Positions 45,371 through 54,654 of a DNA stretch of 64,000 nucleotides are shown piece by piece. The DNA comes from JAKAVN01 sp963796565. Its GTDB lineage: Bacteria > Desulfobacterota > Binatia > Binatales > Binataceae. The number at the start of each line of letters is the position of its first letter. Position 1 is the stretch's first letter. The position numbers and the translations under genes are program-made. The notes below the pieces were generated by a model. That model searched no databases, had not been told where the DNA came from, and worked only from the letters and a program-made list of their open reading frames with translations. The stretch is taken from the NCBI GenBank assembly GCA_963796565.1, contig CAWCMA010000006.1, forward strand, positions 1 to 64,000, given 5' to 3'.

Positions 45371-46825
45371 ATGGATCTCTTCGAGCTTGTTGATGTCGTA
45401 GAGCTTCTCCGCTTCAGGTCCCTTCAAGTTCGGGAATCCACCGGGAACGATCCAGATGGTTCCGCGATCGTTCTGCACGTCGAGCACCTGGACCGACTGG
45501 AACTCGGTGGTGTAGGCGCCTTTGTTGATTGGATACATCCAGTCGCCCGGCTTGAAGCTCTCGCTCCACTTCTTCTGGAATTCCCAGACCTTCCAGAGCT
45601 TGTCCTTGTGGTCGAAGGCTTCCATCAGCCACGCGTCGTAATTCTGCGAATCCCAGTCTTCCACGACGCTCTTGTACGGATGGCGCTCGCTGAGCGGGGT
45701 GCGCTCCATCACCGCGTAACGCCGCATCGTCCACGTATCGTTCGGGATGATCCCGTTGGGCCCGTATAGATAGGTGTACGCGTGCACGGAATCGACGACC
45801 CCAAGCTGGTCCTTCCATCCGAGGAAACGCCAGTGCCACTCGAGCTCACGGCCGGAGAAGCTGTAGAAGTCTTCCAGCGTGTGGTCGGTGCCCAGCAGCG
45901 AGTCGGATTTGACTTCGGCCGAAATACGGCGCACGCGCCGCAGGTTGGGGATGTAGGCCCAGCCGTCGTCTTCGCGATGCGGATCGGCGTAGCGGTAGAT
46001 GATGAACGCGGTGCCGCGGATGTCAAAGGGCGAATAGAAGCCCGTGAACTCCTTGAACTCGAAATTCGCCGCGCCCGGTACGGGCAGCGTATGGTTCGGG
46101 AGCATCGCGAGGTGGGTGTAGAAGACCTTTCGATAGAAGGCGTCCAGCGTGCGCTGGAAGTTTCCGCCGCCACCATACATCAGCTTCAGCTCTTCCGCGG
46201 AGGGCAGCACCGGATGGACGTTCGATTCCGTCCAACCTGCGCTGGCCATCCAATCGCTCGGGGGAAGCTCCCATTGCGGAATGTCATGCGTGCCGCCAAA
46301 TCGGTCCCAGGTGGCAGGGGCCATGCACGAGAAGCCAAAGCTCTGCCATCTGTACTCGTAGTTCCACACCGCCTTCCAACCGGCGTCCGGGTCGCCCTCT
46401 TTGATCGCGGCGTTGGGGAAGGGCTGTCCGCAGACGTAGTTGCCCACCGTATGGTCGGGGAGCAGTTTGACCTGCGACTGGTACTTCTCCGTGCAAGACA
46501 TGTAATCCTGGCGTGGAGTGTGGTCCACCGGCGCTCCGATGGTCGCCTTGAACTCCGGGAAGTTGAGCTGCTCGACGTAGCCCGGGAAGATGAAGGGCCG
46601 CATCCGATCGATGTCCTTGGCCGTCAGAACATCGCCCACTTTGAAGTCGGGTTTGGCATCTTTGTATTTGGCCAACCACTGGTCAAAGGTGGCCCGGGTA
46701 TAGCTTTTGACGTCCTGCGCCATGACGGGACGCACCCAAAGCAGGGTGCTGGCTATAACCAACAATCCCGCCCACGCTAAGTACTTGGGTCCCGCCGCTT
46801 CAGTCATCCTTGGTTTGAGTGACAT
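45365..46825 (-). CDS. exported DUF1329 protein
   Basis: A 486-residue protein with an N-terminal signal (LAWAGLLVIASTLLWVRPVMAQ, cleavage probably after AMA or AQ) and the DUF1329 body: FIFPGYVEQLNFPEF near the start, then TGFYSPFDIRGTAFIIYRYADPHREDDGWAYIPNLRRVRRI, SDSLLGTDHTLEDFYSFSGRELEWHWRFLG. The fold resembles periplasmic LolB/outer-membrane lipoprotein carriers. DUF1329 genes are commonly found beside DUF1302 and RND-type exporter genes and are thought to take part in handling hydrophobic compounds; no such partner is in the window, only the HEAT protein upstream. Confidence 0.85.
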   Translation of the reverse strand: MSLKPRMTEAAGPKYLAWAGLLVIASTLLWVRPVMAQDVKSYTRATFDQWLAKYKDAKPDFKVGDVLTAKDIDRMRPFIFPGYVEQLNFPEFKATIGAPVDHTPRQDYMSCTEKYQSQVKLLPDHTVGNYVCGQPFPNAAIKEGDPDAGWKAVWNYEYRWQSFGFSCMAPATWDRFGGTHDIPQWELPPSDWMASAGWTESNVHPVLPSAEELKLMYGGGGNFQRTLDAFYRKVFYTHLAMLPNHTLPVPGAANFEFKEFTGFYSPFDIRGTAFIIYRYADPHREDDGWAYIPNLRRVRRISAEVKSDSLLGTDHTLEDFYSFSGRELEWHWRFLGWKDQLGVVDSVHAYTYLYGPNGIIPNDTWTMRRYAVMERTPLSERHPYKSVVEDWDSQNYDAWLMEAFDHKDKLWKVWEFQKKWSESFKPGDWMYPINKGAYTTEFQSVQVLDVQNDRGTIWIVPGGFPNLKGPEAEKLYDINKLEEIHR

Positions 46826-46904
46826 AGCCTCTTCGGTATCCTCCCTCGTATTCGTTGCGAGTCTTTTCAGCCCTAAACCGGTCCTCCGTCTCTCTTTGCA
46901 ATTC

Positions 46905-48314
46905 TCACACGCCGCCCGCCGATTCGTCGTGAAGAAGCCGCGCCGCCGTGCGGTCGAGGGCGTCGGCGGCCGTATAGCGCACGGTATGATCAGGCTCCGC
47001 CACCATCGCGATCAGCGGAGCGACGCTACCCGCGCCGCCGATCCTCCCCAGCGCCCACGCCACTTCGGCGCGAACTATTGGATCCCCCGTGTGGTCCGAC
47101 AGTCTGACCAGAAGACCGATGTCGCCGCTGCCACCCAGCAAGCCGATCGCCCGAATTCCGAGCAGCGAAACGTCGGGGTCCGGCGAAGCGACCGCCGCCA
47201 TCACCACCTCGCGCGCGTGTTGAAACTCCACTTCGTCCAGCAGTTGGCCGACGTGCAACCGCGTGATCGAGTCCTCGTCCCGCATCGCCGCCTCGAGGTA
47301 CTCGGTGCCAGCCGGATCACCGTAGTGCGTGAGTGCCACCGCGGCCCCGATCCGCACATCGATGTTGTGATCCCGTATAGTGTCGCGCAGCAGAGTGACT
47401 ACTCGGGGGTCGCGCGCACGACCCAGCGCCACCGCCGCCATCGCCCTGGCATCATCGTCGACACGGCCACGCAGTATCGCCTCGGCGATTTCCGCCGCGG
47501 AGCTGTCGCCCAGGCGCAGTAGTGAATAAGCGGCCGTGGCCTTTTCGAAGGGGTCGTGGGCGGCAGCCTGGAACCGCCGCAGGATGCGGATGGCGCCGCG
47601 GTTGCCGAGTTGGCCAAGTCCTTTGGCGGCGCTCAGACGCGTCATATGATCGGACACGGTCAGGGCACGGCTCAGCAATTCGATCGCGGCGGGATCGTGA
47701 GCCTCCGCTGCGCCATTCACCACGATTTCTCGGCGCGAAGGCTCGGCCCAGCTATAGAGCTGCGTGAGCGCCTCCACGGCATCCGCGTCGCCGACGTCTC
47801 CCAGCCCGTCCGCGGCCGCCATTTCCAGGTTTGATTTTCTGGTGCTTTGAAAAATCTTTACCAGTTGAGCGATCTCGTCCCGGTCACCCGCCGCGGCCAG
47901 AGCGCTGGCGGCGTAACAGCGCTCGTAGGGGTCATACTCCTTAAGGCCGCGGCGCAGCACGAGCACCGAAAACCAGCGCAAAGCTATCAGGTCGGCGGAT
48001 TTGTCGAATCGATAGGAGCTTCCGACTTCGGCGCTGGCTCCCCATAGATCGCCCCGCTCGACCATGGTGCCGATAACGGTCATCGAAGGGTCGGTGATGC
48101 TTAGCGCGGAGGCGAAAGGGAAGCCGGTAGTAGGGTTGACCCGCAGGAGGGAGACGGCCGCCACGACCAGCGCGAACGCGGCTCCCAGCACGGCGACCAG
48201 TCCCCGTCCGTGCGTCAGGACACTCGCCCCCCTGGCAATGAAATCTCGGCCGGCCTTACTCGGGATCACAGCGCCCTCCCCAAAGAGGCTGACAAACCCT
48301 AAGCCAACGAGCAT
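46905..48314 (-). CDS. membrane-anchored HEAT-repeat protein
   Basis: A 469-residue protein. One transmembrane helix lies near residues 37-60 (GRGLVAVLGAAFALVVAAVSLL), followed by about 40 variable residues and then roughly eight to nine HEAT/PBS-lyase-like repeats from residue 150 on, recognisable by recurring units such as AVALGRARDPRVVTLLRDTI and VAWALGRIGGAGSVAPLIAM. HEAT arrays bind other proteins. The very start (MLVGLGFVSLF) has no ribosome-binding site and looks like the end of another membrane helix, so this could be the tail of a once larger transporter-HEAT fusion. It is co-directional with the DUF1329 gene 79 bases downstream. Confidence 0.7.
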   Translation of the reverse strand: MLVGLGFVSLFGEGAVIPSKAGRDFIARGASVLTHGRGLVAVLGAAFALVVAAVSLLRVNPTTGFPFASALSITDPSMTVIGTMVERGDLWGASAEVGSSYRFDKSADLIALRWFSVLVLRRGLKEYDPYERCYAASALAAAGDRDEIAQLVKIFQSTRKSNLEMAAADGLGDVGDADAVEALTQLYSWAEPSRREIVVNGAAEAHDPAAIELLSRALTVSDHMTRLSAAKGLGQLGNRGAIRILRRFQAAAHDPFEKATAAYSLLRLGDSSAAEIAEAILRGRVDDDARAMAAVALGRARDPRVVTLLRDTIRDHNIDVRIGAAVALTHYGDPAGTEYLEAAMRDEDSITRLHVGQLLDEVEFQHAREVVMAAVASPDPDVSLLGIRAIGLLGGSGDIGLLVRLSDHTGDPIVRAEVAWALGRIGGAGSVAPLIAMVAEPDHTVRYTAADALDRTAARLLHDESAGGV

Positions 48315-48476
48315 CCCAATATTCTTTTGGCAGAGTTAACGCAAACGAGTTTTCGTGTCGCTACTGATCCGCCGCCAGATTGACAGACCGTCGCGACAGG
48401 AGTGACTAATAGTCCCGGTTTCGTCCTGCTCTAAGACTGACGCAAGGCCGGGCCGCTGCCCGGCAGCGAGGGTCGC

Positions 48477-49367
48477 ATGTATCCGAAAGCGATCGAATCG
48501 TACTTCGCACCCGCAACCGTGGATGAGGCGCTTAGGCTGCTGGCCGACCATGGGGACGGCGCCAAACTCCTGGCTGGCGGCCAGAGTCTGATGCCGATGC
48601 TCAAGCTGCGGCTGGTGGAGCCCGGTTGCCTCATCGATCTCAACCGTATCCCGGCCCTGGCGGTGATTCGCGAGGCCGGCGGCGCCCTATGCCTGGGCGC
48701 GATGGCTCGCCATGCGGAGGTCGCGGTCCATCCGCTGGTCGCCGCCTCTTACCCGTTGCTGGCCGACGCCGCGCGGGTCATCGGCGACTTCCAGGTACGC
48801 AATCGCGGCACGATCGGCGGTTCGCTGGCGCATGCCGATCCGGGTGCCGACTATCCAGTCGCGATGCTGGCGCTGGAGGCTCGGATGGTCCTTTCCAAGG
48901 CGGGCGGTGGCAGACGCGTCGTGGAGGCGGACAAGTTTTTTCTCGGCCCGCTGACGAGCGTGCTGGCCGCCGATGAGCTGCTGACCGAAATCCAACTGCC
49001 CAAGCCGGCCGCGCGAGCGGGCGGCGCCTACGTCAAGCACAGCCTGGTGGCCGGCGACTTCGCGTTGGTCTCAGTAGGCGTGCAGTTGACGCTCAGCGCC
49101 AATGGCCGATGCGAGCGGGCGATGATAGCGATTGGCGGTTTGCCGGCGCGAGCGGCGTGTGCGCGGCAGGCGGCGGCGCTTCTGGCTGGCGTCGTCCTGG
49201 ACGATGCCGTCTGCGTGCATGCGGGCGAGGTGGCCGGGGGCGAAGTCGAAGTGGGCACCGACGTGCGCGCTTCGGAGGCTTATCGCCGCAGCCTCATCGC
49301 GAGTTATGTTCCCACGATGATCAAGCGCGCCCGCGAACGCGCCGGCGACGCCACGGCGAAAAAATGA
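48477..49367 (+). CDS. molybdenum hydroxylase FAD-binding subunit (CoxM/xanthine dehydrogenase type)
   Basis: A 296-residue subunit. The FAD-binding signature is visible: LLADHGDGAKLLAGGQSLMPMLKLRL near residues 20-45 and NRGTIGGSLAHADPGADYPVAMLAL near 105-130. It passes electrons from the iron-sulfur subunit to the final acceptor. It is the first gene of a three-gene operon, 13 bases before the 2Fe-2S gene. Confidence 0.93.
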   Translation: MYPKAIESYFAPATVDEALRLLADHGDGAKLLAGGQSLMPMLKLRLVEPGCLIDLNRIPALAVIREAGGALCLGAMARHAEVAVHPLVAASYPLLADAARVIGDFQVRNRGTIGGSLAHADPGADYPVAMLALEARMVLSKAGGGRRVVEADKFFLGPLTSVLAADELLTEIQLPKPAARAGGAYVKHSLVAGDFALVSVGVQLTLSANGRCERAMIAIGGLPARAACARQAAALLAGVVLDDAVCVHAGEVAGGEVEVGTDVRASEAYRRSLIASYVPTMIKRARERAGDATAKK

Positions 49368-49380
49368 GGAGCGCAATGCC

Positions 49381-49887
49381 ATGAGCGCCAAGGTCTCCAT
49401 CACGATCAACGGCCAGCTCTACCAGGCGACGGTGGACAACCGGATGCTGCTGGTCGACTTCATCCGCGAAGTGGCATGTCTCACCGGCACTCACGTGGGC
49501 TGCTCGGTGGAAGGCCGCTGCGGTGTCTGCACGGTGGTGCTCGAGGGCAAGGCGGTGAAAGCTTGCCTGATGCTGGCGGTGCAGGCGGATGGCGCGCGGA
49601 TACTGACGATCGAGGGGCTGGCCCAGGACGGGCAGCTCCATCCGATCCAGGAGAGCTTCTGGGAAAAGCATGCGCTGCAGTGCGGCTTCTGTACGCCGGG
49701 CCAGATGTGCACGATTTACGACTTGCTCAAGTCCGACCGGCGCTCGGACGAGGAAATACGGGAGGCACTGTCGGGCGTGCTCTGTGTCTGTACCGGCTAC
49801 GTCCATATCGTTGAGGCGGTCAAGGCGGCGCGGGCCAAACTGGATGCCATGAGCCCGCAGGAGCGGCAGAAGTTCTTTCCGCTCTAG
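49381..49887 (+). CDS. molybdenum hydroxylase [2Fe-2S] subunit (CoxS type)
   Basis: A 168-residue subunit with two clusters. The N-terminal plant-ferredoxin cluster has THVGCSVEGRCGVCTVVL plus a later Cys in VKACLM. The C-terminal helical cluster has QCGFCTPGQM and CVCTGYVHIVEAV. It carries electrons from the Mo site to FAD. Confidence 0.95.
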   Translation: MSAKVSITINGQLYQATVDNRMLLVDFIREVACLTGTHVGCSVEGRCGVCTVVLEGKAVKACLMLAVQADGARILTIEGLAQDGQLHPIQESFWEKHALQCGFCTPGQMCTIYDLLKSDRRSDEEIREALSGVLCVCTGYVHIVEAVKAARAKLDAMSPQERQKFFPL

Positions 49888-49957
49888 CGCCGACCCGCCG
49901 GGACGAATTCGAATACGGGACGGGCCAGTAGGGCCATCAAGTTGGAGGGCCATCAAG

Positions 49958-52342
49958 ATGAACGAGAGCGCGGATTCATGGGTCGGCAAATCGATCAAAC
50001 GCAAGGAAGACGGCCGCCTCATCCGAGGCCAAGGCCAGTACTTGTCCGATATGGTCGTGCCACGAATGCTGCACCTGGGCTTCGTTCGCAGCATCCACGC
50101 GCACGCCCGCATCAAGTCGATCGACACCAGCCAGGCCGCTCGGATGCCGGGCGTGGTTGCCGTCATCACTGGCCAGGAGTTCAAGGATTGGGCCTCGGTG
50201 TTGACCGACGTTTCGATCCCCAATCTGCCCGGCGAAACCAAGCGGCCCCTATACTGGCCGCTGCCGCTCGACAAGGTCTATCACGTGGGCGAGCCGATGG
50301 CCGCGGTGGTGGCCCGCGACAAGTACCTGCTCGAAGACGCGATGGAGCTAATCGACATCGACTATGAGCCGCTGCCGGTGGTGGTCGACGCCGAGGAGGC
50401 GCTCAAGCCGGACGCGCCGCTTTTGTACCCCGAGTGGGGCGACAACGTCATCTACCATCAGCACATCCAGGGCGGCGACGCTCAGAAGGGCTTTGCGGAG
50501 GCTGACCTCGTGATAAGCGAGCGCTTCCAATGCCATCGCACGGGCGCCCAGCCGCTGGAGACGCGCGGGATGCTGGCGACTTACGACGAGGCCCAGGGGT
50601 TGACCTTGTGGCTGACGACCCAGCGTCCCCATAACATCCGCGACTTGCTCGCCTCCTATATGCAACTGCCGCACGACCGGGTGCGGGTCATCCAGCCGCG
50701 CGACATGGGTTCCGCGTTCGGCAGCAAGGCGCCGTTTTACCGCGAGGAGATCGTCGCCAGCCATCTCGCGATGAAGCTGGGCCAGCCCGTTCGATGGATC
50801 GAGAATCGGATGGAAAGCCTGATGAACGTCGGTCAGGAGCGCGACCAGATTCATTACGTAGATGCGGCATTGCGTAAGGATGGCACTTTGTTGGCCGTGC
50901 GCGACCGCATCATCGCCAACTGCGGCGACGGCCAGGTTGGAATCTACGCGGGCTTCGCGATGCCGCATCTGGGCGCCATGTACCTGGTCAACGGCAACGA
51001 CGTCGCCGCGGTCGACATCGATCTGACCTGCGTGGTGACCAACAAAGCGAGTCTGACACCGGTGCGCGCTTTCGGTTCCTATCCCGGCCGCTTCGCCCTC
51101 GACCGGGTGCTGGATATCGCCGGCCGCCGCCTGGGTATCGATCCTCTGGAGATGCGCAAGCGCAACGCGATCAAGAAGTTTCCCCATACCAGCCCCGTAG
51201 GCGTACACGTCGACAGCGGTGATTTCATCGGCGCGCTGGACAAGGCGGCCGCTGCCGTCGACTACAAGAACTTTCGCGTGGAACAGGCTCGCGCCCGCGA
51301 CCATGGCCGTTATCTGGGAGTGGGATTTTCGATGGGCGTCGAGCTGTCAGGCGTGCCCTCCGAGGTGCTGGTAGAAATGGAGAACACGCCCGGCTACGGC
51401 GTTGCCACGGTCAATATCGACGCGCAAGGCAAGGTGCACGTCGCCGAGGGCGATTCGCCGCACGGCCAGAGCCATGAAACCACCTTCGCCCAAGGGGTGG
51501 CGAGCGAGTTGGGACTGACTCCCGACGACGTCTACGTCACTTACGGCGACACTTTCTCGACGCCTTTTTCGACCGGCACTCTCGGCAGCCGGGGCGCGTC
51601 CTATACGCTGAGCGCCGCGGTACTGGCGGCGCGCGCGTTGCGGCCCAAGCTTTGCCGAATCGCCGCGCACCTGCTCAAACTCCCTCCCGAGGCCGGGGAG
51701 GTCGAGCAATTCCGCTTCGCCGGTGGCGAGCTAATCTGGATGAAGGACCCGGCCAAACGGATTACGTTGCGCGAGATCGCTCACGTCGCGACCCTGGCGC
51801 CGACCAAATTGGCGCCGGGAACCGATCCCGGACTGGAGCATACCTACCATTTCGAGGCCGCCGCCTCCGGCATGCATAGCTGCAACGTGCATGCCCTCAC
51901 CGTCGAGGCATTTCCCGATACCGGCAGGTTCACGGTGTTGAAATACGTGGCGGTGGACGATTCGGGCGTGGCGATCAACCCGATGATCGTGCGAGGGCAG
52001 ATTCACGGCGGGGTCTGGATGGGACTGGGTAACGCGACCAGCGAAGAATATGTCTACGACGAAGCGGGCCAGCAGTTGACCGCCACGCTGGTGGACTACC
52101 ATCTGCTGTCGGCGATGGACATGCCGCGCGAGTTCGAGGTCATCCACCACGACGTCGCCTCGCCCCATACGCCGCTGGGCTCCAAGGGCAAAGGCGAGGG
52201 AGTTCCCGGGATGGTCCCGGCGGCGCTGGCCAACGCGATCGAGGACGCGCTGAGTCCCTTCGGCATCAAGATTACCGACCTGCCGCTCAAGACCGAATAT
52301 ATCTGGCGCCTGCTCCATCCCGACCAGGCCGCCAGAGTCTGA
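49958..52342 (+). CDS. molybdenum hydroxylase large (Mo-binding) subunit
   Basis: A 794-residue catalytic subunit with GGAGG 11 bases before ATG 49958. The N-terminus VGKSIKRKEDGRLIRGQGQYLSDM is typical of the CoxL/aldehyde oxidase group. The catalytic glutamate is E747 in GSKGKGEGVPG. The active-site loop that in CO dehydrogenase reads AYRCSFR, and in many others PYRGAGRPE, is PVRAFGSYP here (368-376), so the enzyme is not a CO dehydrogenase and has an unusual loop. It should hydroxylate an aldehyde or N-heterocycle with water-derived oxygen. A YjbQ gene converges on it. Confidence 0.92.
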   Translation: MNESADSWVGKSIKRKEDGRLIRGQGQYLSDMVVPRMLHLGFVRSIHAHARIKSIDTSQAARMPGVVAVITGQEFKDWASVLTDVSIPNLPGETKRPLYWPLPLDKVYHVGEPMAAVVARDKYLLEDAMELIDIDYEPLPVVVDAEEALKPDAPLLYPEWGDNVIYHQHIQGGDAQKGFAEADLVISERFQCHRTGAQPLETRGMLATYDEAQGLTLWLTTQRPHNIRDLLASYMQLPHDRVRVIQPRDMGSAFGSKAPFYREEIVASHLAMKLGQPVRWIENRMESLMNVGQERDQIHYVDAALRKDGTLLAVRDRIIANCGDGQVGIYAGFAMPHLGAMYLVNGNDVAAVDIDLTCVVTNKASLTPVRAFGSYPGRFALDRVLDIAGRRLGIDPLEMRKRNAIKKFPHTSPVGVHVDSGDFIGALDKAAAAVDYKNFRVEQARARDHGRYLGVGFSMGVELSGVPSEVLVEMENTPGYGVATVNIDAQGKVHVAEGDSPHGQSHETTFAQGVASELGLTPDDVYVTYGDTFSTPFSTGTLGSRGASYTLSAAVLAARALRPKLCRIAAHLLKLPPEAGEVEQFRFAGGELIWMKDPAKRITLREIAHVATLAPTKLAPGTDPGLEHTYHFEAAASGMHSCNVHALTVEAFPDTGRFTVLKYVAVDDSGVAINPMIVRGQIHGGVWMGLGNATSEEYVYDEAGQQLTATLVDYHLLSAMDMPREFEVIHHDVASPHTPLGSKGKGEGVPGMVPAALANAIEDALSPFGIKITDLPLKTEYIWRLLHPDQAARV

Positions 52343-52362
52343 GCGCAGCGCTGCGACCGGCG

Positions 52363-52785
52363 CTACTCGCCGATCACCTTGATTAGGACGCGCTTGGGAC
52401 GGCGGCCGTCGAACTCGCCGTAGAAGATTTGCTCCCACCGTCCGAAATCGAGCTTGCCTGCGGTGATCGCAACGACCACCTCGCGGCCCATCACCTGGCG
52501 CTTGTGATGCGCGTCGCCGTTATCCTCACCGGTGCGATTGTGATGATACCGCTCGGGACTGGGATCGTACGGCGCCAGCCATTCGAGCCATCGCGCGTAG
52601 TCTTCATGCAGTCCGGGCTCATCGTCGTTGATAAAGACCGAGGCGGTAATGTGCATCGCGTTCACCAGGCACAGCCCCTCGCGAACGCCGCTCTCCTGTA
52701 CCGCCTGCACCACGTCATCCGTGATGTTCACGAATGCCATCCGCTCGGGAACCTTCATGGTGAGATATTTGGTATGCGAGCGCAT
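52363..52785 (-). CDS. YjbQ/UPF0047 family protein
   Basis: About 140 residues from ATG 52785. Family features: VNITDDVVQAVQESGVREGLCLVNAMHITASVFINDDEPGLHEDYARWLE, and RTGEDNGDAHHKRQVMGREVVVAITAGKLDFGRWEQIFYGEFDGRRPKRVLIKVIG. Conserved His and Asp residues suggest metal binding; weak thiamin phosphate synthase activity has been reported for homologues, but the physiological role is unclear. Confidence 0.92.
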   Translation of the reverse strand: MRSHTKYLTMKVPERMAFVNITDDVVQAVQESGVREGLCLVNAMHITASVFINDDEPGLHEDYARWLEWLAPYDPSPERYHHNRTGEDNGDAHHKRQVMGREVVVAITAGKLDFGRWEQIFYGEFDGRRPKRVLIKVIGE

Positions 52786-52824
52786 CCTGGTCTCTGTTAA
52801 CGCGGGACACTTCAATCGTCAGAC

Positions 52825-53796
52825 TCAAACGTTGACCGAACTCATGTCATGGTAGCGTCCGCCCGCGGCGAAACCCTTGGGCGCGGCTTGCTCGATATGC
52901 GCGAGTTCGCTCTTCGACAATTTAACCTCGGTAGCCGCGATATTCTCTTCGAGGTACTTGCGGCGTTTGGTCCCCGGAATAGGAACTATGTCGTCGCCCT
53001 GCGCGAGTACCCAGGCAAGCGCGAGCTGACTCGGCGTGATGCCTTTTTCGTCGGCGATTTCCTTCAGCCGCGCGACCACCTTTAGATTCTGATCGAGATT
53101 GGCATCTTCGAAGCGCGGCGAGATTTTCTTGCGCATGTCATCTGCCGGCAGCGCGCTCATTTTCCCGCTCAACAGTCCGCGCCCGAGCGGGCTGAACGGC
53201 ACGAATCCAATCCCCAGTTCGCGCAGCGTCGGAATCACTTCATCTTCGTAGTCGCGCGTCCATAGCGAATATTCGGATTGCAGCGCCGAAATGGGATGCA
53301 CAGCATGCGCGCGCCGAATCGTCTTTGCGCCCGCCTCCGACAGACCCAGATACCGCACCTTGCCCTGCCGCACCAGATCGGCCATCGCACCGACGGTCTC
53401 TTCGATCGGCACGTTCTTATCCACGCGATGCTGATAGTAGAGGTCGATGTGATCGACACCCAGACGCTTGAGCGACGCGTCGCAGGCGGAGCGGACGTAC
53501 TCGGGCTTACCGCTGATCGCCCGGGTGCCGTCGGGCAGAACCAGGTTGCCGAACTTGGTCGCGATAATCACCTGGTTGCGATGCTGGCGCAGCACCTTGC
53601 CAACCAATTCTTCGTTGTGACCCTGTCCATAGATGTCGGCCGTATCGAAAAAATCGAGCCCCAGATCGATCGCGCGCTCCAGCGTCGCGGTCGATTCAGG
53701 ATCGTCGCGCGGTCCGTAGAACTGCGACATCCCCATGCATCCGAGCCCCAGTTCCGACACCACGAGCCCCTGCCTGCCAAGTTTTCGCTTTTTCAT
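52825..53796 (-). CDS. aldo/keto reductase
   Basis: A 323-residue NADPH-dependent (alpha/beta)8-barrel reductase of the YakC/AKR13 type. Catalytic tetrad regions are FFDTADIYGQGHNEELVG (Asp and Tyr), VIIATKFG (Lys) and DLYYQHRVD (His). The NADP-binding end IVPIPGTKRRKYLEENIAA is also present. It reduces aldehydes or ketones; the substrate is not predictable. It starts 127 bases from the divergent alpha/beta hydrolase gene. Confidence 0.93.
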   Translation of the reverse strand: MKKRKLGRQGLVVSELGLGCMGMSQFYGPRDDPESTATLERAIDLGLDFFDTADIYGQGHNEELVGKVLRQHRNQVIIATKFGNLVLPDGTRAISGKPEYVRSACDASLKRLGVDHIDLYYQHRVDKNVPIEETVGAMADLVRQGKVRYLGLSEAGAKTIRRAHAVHPISALQSEYSLWTRDYEDEVIPTLRELGIGFVPFSPLGRGLLSGKMSALPADDMRKKISPRFEDANLDQNLKVVARLKEIADEKGITPSQLALAWVLAQGDDIVPIPGTKRRKYLEENIAATEVKLSKSELAHIEQAAPKGFAAGGRYHDMSSVNV

Positions 53797-53922
53797 CGGC
53801 CATGCTCCTCATGAAGCGTTGCGCGCGCGCTGATCACACTTGAGTTTAACCGCGTCCGCGAAAATGCGCCAAGTCCGCGAGCGACTTGCGCAAATTAATC
53901 CGTCATCCGATGATCGCGGGCC

Positions 53923-54540
53923 ATGACCGAGTTTCTGTTCAATGGACCGAAGACCGCGGCGATTACTCTGGTTCTCGCGCATGGCGCTGGCGGCCCGATG
54001 GATTCGCCCTTTATGGAAACGATCGCCGAAGGGGTCGCGAAGGCCGGCATCCGCGTGGCGCGCTTCGAGTTCCCCTATATGCGGCGGCGGCGCGAAACCG
54101 GCCAAGGCGGGGCGCCAAATCCCGGACCGGCGCTGATGCAATCATGGCGCGACACGATCGAGAAACTCGGTGGCGGGAGGCGGCTTGTGATCGGCGGCAA
54201 GTCCCTCGGCGGCCGAATCGCGAGCATGATAGCCGATGAAACCGGCGTGCGCGGGCTCCTGTGCCTTGGCTATCCATTTCATCCGCCGGGCAAGCCAGAG
54301 CAAACCCGCACGCGGCATCTCGAGCAGCTTCATACGCCGGTGTTGATCCTCCAGGGAACTCGCGATTCATTTGGCAAGCCCGAGGAAGTCAGGAAATACC
54401 ATCTGTCGCGCGCCATTCGTATCGAATGGCTCGAAGATGGCGACCATTCATTCAGGCCTCGCGCACGCTCGGGTCGCACCGAAGCCGATAATCTCAACGC
54501 GGCCATCGTCCGCATGACGGAATTCATCGCGTCGCTTTAG
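53923..54540 (+). CDS. alpha/beta hydrolase, dienelactone hydrolase/KANL3-Tex30-like
   Basis: A 205-residue small hydrolase. Visible are LVLAHGAGGPMDSPFMETIAEG, RVARFEFPYM, the nucleophile elbow GGKSLGGRIA (Ser in GKSLG), the acid in LILQGTRDSFG and the histidine in WLEDGDHSF. This set fits the Tex30/KANL3-like hydrolase group. Substrate unknown; cytosolic. Confidence 0.88.
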   Translation: MTEFLFNGPKTAAITLVLAHGAGGPMDSPFMETIAEGVAKAGIRVARFEFPYMRRRRETGQGGAPNPGPALMQSWRDTIEKLGGGRRLVIGGKSLGGRIASMIADETGVRGLLCLGYPFHPPGKPEQTRTRHLEQLHTPVLILQGTRDSFGKPEEVRKYHLSRAIRIEWLEDGDHSFRPRARSGRTEADNLNAAIVRMTEFIASL

Positions 54541-54654
54541 CCAAAGGAGGCAACGAACCTCGCGCCGGATGGGATGCGCGCACTAGCAAGGCGGCCGCAA
54601 AGAACAGTAGCATTGCGGTCTCGGACGAGTCGTCGCTCAGGCCGGGGGAGTACT

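Noticed and set aside
45782..46780. 332-codon plus-strand frame opposite the DUF1329 gene
   Set aside because: The minus strand has the signal peptide and family pattern; this is its shadow.
48380..48412. TTGACA and TAATAG before the molybdenum hydroxylase operon
   Set aside because: The spacer is 21 bases, too long for a normal sigma-70 promoter.
52344..52355. 12-bp palindrome CGCAGCGCTGCG between convergent genes
   Set aside because: No loop or T-run; in GC-rich DNA such short palindromes arise by chance.
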